A DNA stretch of 6,107 nucleotides from an uncultured Anaerotignum sp. (lineage in GTDB: Bacteria; Bacillota; Clostridia; Lachnospirales; Anaerotignaceae), in the NCBI RefSeq assembly GCF_905212195.1, contig NZ_CAJMDQ010000098.1, positions 1-6,107 on the forward strand, given 5' to 3'. Under the pieces are notes generated by a model that ran no database searches, had not been told where the DNA came from, and worked only from the letters and a program-made list of their open reading frames with translations. Made by a program: the position numbers and the translations under genes. This document shows, in pieces, positions 1 to 4,948 of this stretch. Numbering within the stretch: position 1 is the first letter of the stretch; each line of letters begins with the position of its first letter.

Positions 1-204
1 GTAGACGTCGGTGCCGTCGATATACACCTTGCCGGCGGTGGGGATGTCCACGCCGCCCAGGATGTGCAGCAGCGTGGATTTACCGGAGCCGGAGGGCCCG
101 ATGATGCTCACAACCTGTCCTTCTTCTACAGAAAGGGAGATATCCTTGAGGACTTCGTTGTCCCCGAATTTTTTATTGCAGTGATTGATTTCCAGTAATT
201 TCAT
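1..204 (-). CDS. ABC transporter ATP-binding protein, N-terminal 68 residues (cut by window edge)
   Basis: Nucleotide-binding subunit of an ABC transporter, expected on the cytoplasmic face of the membrane to hydrolyse ATP for import. The visible protein starts MKLLEINHCNKKFGDNEVL and carries a Walker A motif, GPSGSGKST, at residues 36-44. Signature motif, Walker B and switch histidine lie beyond the window. The ATG at 202-204 is supported by a strong ribosome binding site whose TAAGGAGG overlaps the stop codon of the permease, only 10 bases away, so the two genes are translationally linked and this should be the importer ATPase. Residues 1-30 look like the polar amino-acid (GlnQ-type) family. 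After Walker A, however, the protein reads HILGGVDIPTAGKVYIDGTD, which is the LolD/MacB-type pattern; GlnQ-type proteins normally have RCxNxLE there. GC also jumps to about 65% over positions 1-120, from about 38% over 121-200. The ABC ATPase call is certain; the family of the full-length protein is not. Confidence 0.9.
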   Translation of the reverse strand, partial: MKLLEINHCNKKFGDNEVLKDISLSVEEGQVVSIIGPSGSGKSTLLHILGGVDIPTAGKVYIDGTDVY

Positions 205-214
205 GGCTGCCTCC

Positions 215-997
215 TTAACGATAATAATTCATTTTCTTTTCGATCTTATCCATCACAAAGGCAACGATGCCGTTGAAGATGAAGTAGAACACACCAGCGA
301 TGATCAGAGGCATGATGGTGGTCTGTGCCGCAGAGATCTGCTTTGCGATGGTGAACATTTCCGGATAGGAAATAACGAAGGCAAAGGATGTATCTTTGAC
401 CAGTGTAATGGTTTCGTTTGTTACAGGGGGCATGATCCGTTTGCACATCTGAGGGAAGACAATGCGCAGGAAAGTCTGGACTTTGTTGTAGCCCAGTACG
501 GTAGCTGCTTCGTACTGTCCCACAGGAATGGATTCGATGCCGGCGCGGTAGATTTCCGCAAAGTAAGCGGCATAGTTGATGGAGAACGCAATGATAACTG
601 CAGTGAAACGATATTCATTGGTGATGGGAATACCGAACAGGTAGTAAGGGCCGTAGTATACGGCGAACAGCTGCAGCATCAGAGGTGTACCACGCAGAAT
701 AGCAATGAATACTTTGATGACCCACTGGATGGGTTTGAAGAAGAACAGACCGCCTGCAAACCGTGTGCCCATAGGCAGGTTTTCCGCCTTGCCTTCTGCG
801 GACTGTGCCAGTTTCAGCTTTTCAACCAGTGTTTGGGGCGCAAGGAATTTCAGCGGCGCCCATTTAGACATGCGCCCAAAGGTTACCAACAGCCCCAGAG
901 GCATGGAAAATAACAGTGTCAGGAAAAAGATTTTGCAGGAATCCAGAAGTCCCACAGCCAGTTGTTGTGTGATGTTCATAAGGGTTTGTGCATCCAT
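215..997 (-). CDS. Polar amino-acid ABC transporter permease (HisM/GlnP type)
   Basis: Integral membrane channel subunit of a polar amino-acid importer, 260 residues. The cytoplasmic EAA loop that docks on the ATPase is clear: EAATVLGYNKVQTFLRIVFPQ begins at residue 163. The LRGTPLMLQLF motif (101-111) and NYAAYFAEIYRAGIESIP (from 141) are hallmarks of the family. Hydrophobic segments lie near residues 15-40, 91-115, 131-150, 203-213 and 228-249. ATG at 995-997 is preferred because AAAGGA lies about 12 bases upstream; the next in-frame ATG has no such site. It lies between the binding-protein gene (180-bp spacer) and the ATPase gene (10-bp gap), as in standard importers. Unusually, about 40 mostly polar residues (about 50-89) separate the first hydrophobic segment from the LRGTP region, where I expect a short loop. 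The substrate cannot be deduced from the permease alone. Confidence 0.95.
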   Translation of the reverse strand: MDAQTLMNITQQLAVGLLDSCKIFFLTLLFSMPLGLLVTFGRMSKWAPLKFLAPQTLVEKLKLAQSAEGKAENLPMGTRFAGGLFFFKPIQWVIKVFIAILRGTPLMLQLFAVYYGPYYLFGIPITNEYRFTAVIIAFSINYAAYFAEIYRAGIESIPVGQYEAATVLGYNKVQTFLRIVFPQMCKRIMPPVTNETITLVKDTSFAFVISYPEMFTIAKQISAAQTTIMPLIIAGVFYFIFNGIVAFVMDKIEKKMNYYR

Positions 998-1177
998 AAA
1001 ATTGTTTCGTCCTTTCTTTGTTTTGGCGCTTTGCGCTCACATAAGAAAACGGGAAGCCCATTTCTTTATGTCAGCCTCCCTGTGCGGACAAAGGCTTTCA
1101 AAGGAAAGACAGTGTCATAAACAGGGAAGAAGCGTGCGGAACATTGTCCGCACGCCCTTGTATTGTATCATATTTGA
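998..1177 (-). other. Structured intercistronic spacer between lipoprotein and permease genes
   Basis: This 180-base spacer has no supportable gene but several hairpins in the minus-strand transcript. Besides the 9-bp hairpin at 1132-1155 (listed separately), arms 1039-1048 and 1061-1071 pair with one bulge and an inner GGG/CCC, 1077-1083 pairs perfectly with 1121-1127, and GCGC/GCGC arms lie at 1026-1036. No good promoter was seen, so permease and ATPase are probably transcribed by readthrough from the binding-protein gene. Hairpin-rich spacers after binding-protein genes commonly stabilise or partly terminate the message so that the binding protein is made in excess; applying that here is inference. 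Confidence 0.6.
1132..1155 (-). terminator. Hairpin after the binding-protein gene; probable partial terminator or mRNA stabiliser
   Basis: GCGTGCGGA and TCCGCACGC form a perfect 9-bp stem with a 6-base loop, starting 23 bases after the lipoprotein stop codon. On the minus strand it is followed only by TTCTTCCC, a weak U tract, so full termination is unlikely. This fits readthrough into the permease at reduced level. The first arm can also pair with a third segment (1082-1090), described in the findings. Confidence 0.6.
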
Positions 1178-2017
1178 TTATTCTTTGCCAAGGCAAACCA
1201 TCTGATCCAGGTTGTAATCTGCGTAATTTGCTGCGATTGCATCAAATGTGCCGTCTGCTACCATTTCGTCCAGTGTAGCCTGAACCTGATCTCTCAGTTC
1301 TTCATTGCCCAGTTTGAAGGCGATGGCATACTGTTCTGTGGACAGAGGTTCTTCCAGTTTGCGGAATTTATCGCTGTGGTTGGTCAGCTGATACTGTGCA
1401 ACACCGATATCAACGGCGATGGCATCAACAGCACCTGTTTCCAGGCTCATGAATGCGCTGTTGTAATCGGGTGTCTGTTCCAGAGAAGCGAAAGTAGCTG
1501 CCAGAGCCAGGTTTTCGTCGTTGTCTTCTGTGTTGGTCAGAGCTGTCAGTGCAGAGGAACCAGCCTGTGTGATGACGATTTTGCCAGCCAGATCTTCTTT
1601 TGTCTGGATGTCAGAATCCTGACGAACAACAAATACGATGCTGTTGTCTACATAAGGTTCGGAGAAAGTATATTCGCTTTCTCTGCCTGTCATGGTGAAG
1701 CCGTTCCACAGACAGTCAACAGTGCCGCTGTTCAGTTCCATATCTTTGGAGCTCCAGTCCAGAGGCTGTTTGATCAGTTCCCAGCCATTGCGGTCACAAA
1801 CTTCCTGAGCCAGATCCAGGTCAAAGCCAACGTATTCGCCGGCGTCGTTTTTGTAGCCGTAAGGGGGATATTCTGCGTCAAAACCTACGGTAAATGTGGT
1901 GCGTTCTGCAGTATCTGCGCCGTCAGTTGTTGCAGTTTCATCTGTGCCGCCGCCGCAGCCAGCCAGTACACCAACGGACATTGCCATAGTCAAAAACAAA
2001 GCAAGATATTTTTTCAT
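1178..2017 (-). CDS. Polar amino-acid ABC transporter substrate-binding lipoprotein
   Basis: Extracytoplasmic ligand receptor of the importer, 279 residues, of the bacterial extracellular solute-binding family 3. A lipoprotein signal peptide (MKKYLALFLTMAMSVGVLAGC) ends in the lipobox LAGC, with Cys21 as the lipid-modified residue, followed by a Gly/Thr/Asp-rich tether to about residue 40. The fold begins at TFTVGFDAEYPPYGY (41-55); GFDLDLAQEV (64-73) is the usual next motif. Family knowledge suggests Arg112 in MTGRESEYTFSEPY contacts the ligand carboxylate and Asp203 in AVDIGVAQY the alpha-amino group. Start ATG 2015-2017 has AAAGGAG about 10 bases upstream. It is the promoter-proximal gene of the operon, before the permease and ATPase. 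The ligand is an L-amino acid by family, but which one cannot be read from the sequence. Confidence 0.95.
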   Translation of the reverse strand: MKKYLALFLTMAMSVGVLAGCGGGTDETATTDGADTAERTTFTVGFDAEYPPYGYKNDAGEYVGFDLDLAQEVCDRNGWELIKQPLDWSSKDMELNSGTVDCLWNGFTMTGRESEYTFSEPYVDNSIVFVVRQDSDIQTKEDLAGKIVITQAGSSALTALTNTEDNDENLALAATFASLEQTPDYNSAFMSLETGAVDAIAVDIGVAQYQLTNHSDKFRKLEEPLSTEQYAIAFKLGNEELRDQVQATLDEMVADGTFDAIAANYADYNLDQMVCLGKE

Positions 2018-2040
2018 ACTCCAATCTCTCCTTTTTTCTA

Positions 2041-2147
2041 TTGATTTTTTCCCTAAAATGTTTCATCGCTGAATTCTTTATCATTTTATCACGTTATCAG
2101 ACTAAAGTAAATTGGTAATACTCTTTCATTTTTTTGGAAAAAATCAA
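2041..2147. repeat. Perfect 12-bp inverted repeat bracketing the importer promoter
   Basis: TTGATTTTTTCC at 2041-2052 and GGAAAAAATCAA at 2136-2147 are exact reverse complements, 83 bases apart, lying on either side of the predicted -35/-10 pair. The promoter-proximal copy falls in the leader RNA; the other lies upstream of the -35. The arms are AT-rich, so chance is possible, but two A-tract sites flanking a promoter could be protein binding or DNA-bending sites. Confidence 0.45.
2083..2111 (-). promoter_or_regulatory. Predicted promoter of the amino-acid importer operon
   Basis: On the minus strand TTTACT (2106-2111) and TAAAAT (2083-2088) are separated by exactly 17 bases, and TGA immediately precedes the -10, giving an extended -10 element. 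Transcription would begin near 2076, leaving about 59 bases of leader before the lipoprotein ATG, with its ribosome binding site at 2028-2034. It is the best housekeeping-type match in this gap. The repeats around it are listed separately. Confidence 0.5.
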
Positions 2148-2161
2148 GCTATCATTGGTAA
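2111..2161 (-). repeat. 8-bp direct repeat upstream of the importer promoter
   Basis: TTACCAAT occurs in the same orientation at 2111-2118, abutting the predicted -35, and at 2154-2161. The copies are offset by 43 bases, about four DNA turns, so both face the same side of the helix. This is compatible with a regulator binding pair, but no regulator is identified and two 8-mers in AT-rich DNA are modest evidence. Confidence 0.3.
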
Positions 2162-2301
2162 AGCTGAATAAAAAGACATTTGTTTTTCACAGAAACGACG
2201 AAAACCTCATGACAGAAAAAAGCGCAAATGTGCCGCACCACCGGAAAATAAATTTTGCAGGCTTTGCAAAAAAATGTTTTTCAAAGAAAAATTCTTACGA
2301 C
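2148..2301. other. AT-rich spacer with one small hairpin; no gene seen
   Basis: This is the central part of the 390-base interval between the SLH-protein stop and the lipoprotein start. I see no coding region with a ribosome binding site. A perfect 7-bp hairpin, TTTTGCA / TGCAAAA with a 5-base loop, lies at 2253-2271. On the minus strand it is followed by TTTATTTTCC, so it could act as a weak backup terminator after the main one at 2302-2345, but its stem is mostly A/T and the call is tentative. Confidence 0.4.
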
Positions 2302-2345
2302 AAAAAAATAGCTGGAACCCTTTGTATCGTCAGGATTCCAGCTAT
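2302..2345 (-). terminator. Rho-independent terminator of the SLH-protein gene
   Basis: ATAGCTGGAA and TTCCAGCTAT (2308-2317 and 2336-2345) form a perfect 10-bp stem, extended by three inner pairs across one mismatch. On the minus strand the stem runs directly into a run of Us (2302-2307). It lies about 60 bases after the stop codon and would separate the SLH-protein transcript from the importer operon. A shorter T-run on the other side gives little support for bidirectional use. Confidence 0.9.
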
Positions 2346-2362
2346 GTATGTTTTTCAGGCAG

Positions 2363-2386
2363 CATCAAAAAGCATTGTTTTTGATG
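2363..2386 (-). other. 3'-UTR hairpin just after the SLH-protein stop codon
   Basis: CATCAAAAA and TTTTTGATG form a perfect 9-bp stem with a 6-base loop (2372-2377), 21 bases after the stop codon and before the main terminator. No U-run follows on the minus strand, so it is probably not a terminator. Protection of the message against 3' exonucleases is a plausible role (inference). Confidence 0.5.
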
Positions 2387-2407
2387 TCACTTATTGGAAA
2401 AGGAATA

Positions 2408-4768
2408 TCAATCTTCCTGTGCGTCGATGCTGATAACTTCTCCGTCACTATTCAGCTTCAGTTCGATGACGAAATCATCGCCGTCCTCGTTGAAACGATC
2501 CCGCAGTTCGTCGTAATCGTCTACATCGCCGCTGATGTCGTCTTCTTCGTCAAAGTCGTCGGCAAGGTAATATTTTTCGCCGTCTACTTTGATCCATGTG
2601 GAGGAGATGCCTTCCAGATCGCCTTCTACTTCACGTTTGGAGGAAGCGTAGTCTGCTTCGATTTCTGTTACTTTGCTCTTGGAGCTGTTGAATTTCAGTT
2701 TGACGTCAAAGTCTTCGTAGTCTTCGAAGTCACGGATGAGTTTGGACAGGGTGTAGTCGTCGCCTTCCAGTGTAACTTCCACATCTTCATCCAGATCATA
2801 AGTAAAGCTGCTGCCGTCTACGCGGATGGTGATTTCATCTTCATTCAGTTTGCGCAGTTCCCCTTCGTCGGCTTCTGTGTTGACTGCTACAATCTTAGAA
2901 ACCTGTTTGTTTTTGAAGGAAAGCTGTGCTTCATAATCATATTTTTTGTACTGATCTTTCAGTTCGTCAAGGTCGGAAGAGCTGCCGTTGAGGGTAACGT
3001 CGATATCGTCTGTGTCCTCCAGCAGGTCATAAGTATAGGTTTCGCCATCATCGGTTTTGATTTCGATTTCGCTGCTGCTAAGCTTTTTGATGATACCTTT
3101 GGATTCGCCCATGGATTCTTCGATGGCAACGATGTCGGTAACATCATCATCGCGGTTCAGTGTCAGGGAAACACGGTAAGAGGTTTCTTCGTGATTTTCT
3201 TTCAGGAAGTCAATGTCTTTGCTCTTGCCGTCTACTTTGACATCTACGTCAGTGTCCAGATCATAAGTATAGCTGTCGCCCTGAGCTTCGATGGTGATTT
3301 TTCTGGATGTTACGTCTGTCAATACGCCGTTGACTTCGTCTTCCGCATAGTTGACAGTGATTTTTGTAACGACATTTTTGCTGTCTGTGGTCAGTGTTAC
3401 ATAGAAATCTGTATCGTCATAGTATTTTTTCAGATCGCTGAAAGAATAATCTGTCAGTTCGTCTTTGACATCTACGTCACTGTCCACATCGTAGTCATAA
3501 GATTTGCCGTTGGATTTGATGGTCAGTTCGTCATCATCCAGATCTGTCAGCAGACCGGATTTCGGGTTGTCGTTCTGGGTAACGGCATACAATTTTGTTA
3601 CTTCGTTGTCAGCGTTGAGATAGATGGTAACGGTGAAGTCGTCGCCGTTGTCCAGTGCGCTGTAAATGCGGGAAGGTGTTGTGGATTTGTCATCCAGATA
3701 TACCTTCACATCGTCGGTCATGGTATATGTTTTTTCTTTGGAGCCATCTTTGACAGTGATCTTGTTGGAGCTCATATCCACCAGTTCAAAGGTCTGTTTG
3801 GAGCCGATGCCGTTGACGGATTTTGTAACAGTGATGGATTTGATGCTGTCGCCGCTATAAGTCAATGTGATGCTGTCACCGCTGCCGATTTCGGAGAAAT
3901 CGATTTCCTGACCGTCATAATAAGCTTTCGCAGTGCCTTTTTCACCAAAGAGGTTCAGACCAGTGCCTGTGCTTGTTTTTACGCTACAGAACAGGTCACC
4001 GTTTTCCAGTACGGAAGTGGTTACGATGGTACCGGTTACAGAGCCGCTGGAGGGTGTTTCCGGTGTTGTGGTGGAGCCGCCGGTGCTGCCGCTGGAGCCG
4101 CTGCCTGTCAGCAGTTTATATGTTTTGACAGAAAGAACTGCCATTTCGGAACGGTTGATGTTTACGTCAGGATTGAAGTTGCCGTAATCATCGCCGACCA
4201 TGATGTTTTTGTCATAAAGCAGATCCAGATAAGGCACAGCGGATTTGGAGATGGAAGCAGCGTCTTTGTAAGTCAGTTTTGCATCCATATCTACTGTGTA
4301 AACTTTCCCCAGAGCCTTGCCGAAAATAACGCCGACATCTTCTCTGTTTGCAGGCTGCTGTGTAGAGCCGCTCATGAATTTGGTCAGGTCGCTTGTCACC
4401 AGAATGCCTTTGTCCAAAGCGTATGCCACAGCGTTATATGCCCAAGAAGGGATTTTGTACGCATCCATAATGGGTTTCCATTTTGTGATGGTTTCGTTTG
4501 TGACATCCTGTTTGTAATATGTTTTCATGATGGAATACATAAGCTGTGTAGCTTCGCAGTAAGTCACGTTGTTGCGGGGTTTGCAGTATTTTTTGCCGTC
4601 TTCGGTGTAGCCGCTCATAAGTCCCAGAGAAGCTGCTTCTTCGATGAATGTAGCGGCACCGGGCCAGGGTACATTGTTAATATCTGCAAAAGTGGAACCG
4701 AAAGCAACTGCATTTGTACTGCCCAGTACAAGGGCGGCAGTGGTTGCCAATGTAAGGAAACGTTTCAT
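2408..4768 (-). CDS. Exported SLH-domain cell-surface protein with seven acidic tandem repeats
   Basis: Probable wall-anchored surface or S-layer-type protein of 786 residues. A signal peptide (MKRFLTLATTAALVLGSTNAVA) is probably cleaved after Ala22. Three SLH-type modules, which bind secondary cell-wall polysaccharide in this family, lie at about 26-82, 106-156 and 165-220. The usual TRAE-like motif is degenerate: VTYCEA in the first, ANRED in the second, INRSE in the third. Cys62 and Cys71 in module 1 could form a disulfide. A Gly/Ser/Thr linker (221-243) leads to seven repeats (244-786), rich in beta-type alternation and in D-x-D-x-D strings. ATG 4766-4768 has GGGAGG 8 bases upstream. It appears monocistronic, with its own promoter region and strong terminator. 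The whole frame avoids TTA, CTA and TCA codons, suggesting high expression. The SLH assignment is firm; the function of the repeats is unknown to me. Confidence 0.93.
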   Translation of the reverse strand: MKRFLTLATTAALVLGSTNAVAFGSTFADINNVPWPGAATFIEEAASLGLMSGYTEDGKKYCKPRNNVTYCEATQLMYSIMKTYYKQDVTNETITKWKPIMDAYKIPSWAYNAVAYALDKGILVTSDLTKFMSGSTQQPANREDVGVIFGKALGKVYTVDMDAKLTYKDAASISKSAVPYLDLLYDKNIMVGDDYGNFNPDVNINRSEMAVLSVKTYKLLTGSGSSGSTGGSTTTPETPSSGSVTGTIVTTSVLENGDLFCSVKTSTGTGLNLFGEKGTAKAYYDGQEIDFSEIGSGDSITLTYSGDSIKSITVTKSVNGIGSKQTFELVDMSSNKITVKDGSKEKTYTMTDDVKVYLDDKSTTPSRIYSALDNGDDFTVTIYLNADNEVTKLYAVTQNDNPKSGLLTDLDDDELTIKSNGKSYDYDVDSDVDVKDELTDYSFSDLKKYYDDTDFYVTLTTDSKNVVTKITVNYAEDEVNGVLTDVTSRKITIEAQGDSYTYDLDTDVDVKVDGKSKDIDFLKENHEETSYRVSLTLNRDDDVTDIVAIEESMGESKGIIKKLSSSEIEIKTDDGETYTYDLLEDTDDIDVTLNGSSSDLDELKDQYKKYDYEAQLSFKNKQVSKIVAVNTEADEGELRKLNEDEITIRVDGSSFTYDLDEDVEVTLEGDDYTLSKLIRDFEDYEDFDVKLKFNSSKSKVTEIEADYASSKREVEGDLEGISSTWIKVDGEKYYLADDFDEEDDISGDVDDYDELRDRFNEDGDDFVIELKLNSDGEVISIDAQED
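2411..4039 (-). repeat. Seven tandem acidic protein repeats, about 76 residues each
   Basis: Units by residue: 244-319, 323-399, 402-476, 477-552, 553-632, 633-709 and 710-786. The shared pattern is G-x-hydrophobic, then ITI/ITV, a Gly turn, Y-x-Y-D-L-D-x-D-V-x-V, a short helix-like L-x-x-L segment, D-[FY]-x-V-x-L, and a final V-T-x-I-x-V strand. The middle units are most alike, and DNA similarity is visible at YTYDLD codons (about 2791-2820 and 3254-3280). The first unit is the most divergent. Alternating hydrophobic strands suggest small beta domains, and the D-x-D strings suggest calcium or other cation binding; both are inferences. Confidence 0.85.
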
Positions 4769-4867
4769 ATCTAAAACCTCCCATTCCTTCTAAAAATATG
4801 AAATATCCTAAATATTTTATTTTTTCTCACAATTTGTAATTGGCTTGTGTGTATTCAGGCGACATTT

Positions 4868-4884
4868 GTAGGACACTGTCCTAC
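4868..4884. promoter_or_regulatory. Perfect 17-bp palindrome at the predicted SLH-gene transcription start
   Basis: GTAGGACA, one central base, then TGTCCTAC: a perfect 8+1+8 palindrome lying 4 bases downstream of the predicted -10 (4889-4894), so it would span the transcription start. As DNA this is the classic shape and position of a dimeric repressor operator. As RNA it would place a 7-bp hairpin at the very 5' end of the message, which can stabilise mRNA. I cannot name a regulator for the motif. Confidence 0.6.
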
Positions 4885-4888
4885 TATT

Positions 4889-4899
4889 ACTATACCATG
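4889..4899 (-). promoter_or_regulatory. Predicted extended -10 promoter of the SLH-protein gene
   Basis: TATAGT (4889-4894) preceded by TGG gives an extended -10 on the minus strand; no good -35 is found 16-18 bases upstream, which extended -10 promoters tolerate. Transcription would start near 4882, giving a leader of about 114 bases before the ATG. A weaker TAAAAT nearer the gene lacks a well-spaced -35. The rest of the gap (4769-4948) is AT-rich with no gene. Confidence 0.4.
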
Positions 4900-4948
4900 A
4901 AAGCACAGAAAAACCTTTTCAATTTTTTTAAGTTTTATAAAAACTATG

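Noticed and set aside
185..913. 242-codon plus-strand frame opposite the permease
   Set aside because: Codon-aligned antisense shadow of a clear permease; the translation resembles no family.
1184..1197. Inverted repeat TTTGCC/GGCAAA at the end of the lipoprotein gene
   Set aside because: Only a 2-4 base loop, inside coding sequence, and no U-run; probably incidental.
1376..2044. 222-codon plus-strand frame opposite the binding lipoprotein
   Set aside because: Antisense shadow; the sense frame carries signal peptide, lipobox and family motifs.
2134..2433. 99-codon plus-strand frame in the 390-base gap
   Set aside because: No ribosome binding site, reads through both hairpins and the terminator, and enters the SLH gene antisense; no recognisable domain.
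2348..4774. 808-codon open frame on the plus strand opposite the SLH gene
   Set aside because: It is codon-aligned antisense to a gene with a signal peptide, SLH domains and a good ribosome binding site. Its composition (Phe/Val/Ile/Cys-rich) is what complemented Asp, Glu and Lys codons give. It also runs across the minus-strand terminator hairpin.
4931..4945. 6-bp AT-only hairpin after the M20 gene as a terminator
   Set aside because: The stem has a single G/C pair and is followed on the minus strand by a run of As rather than Us.
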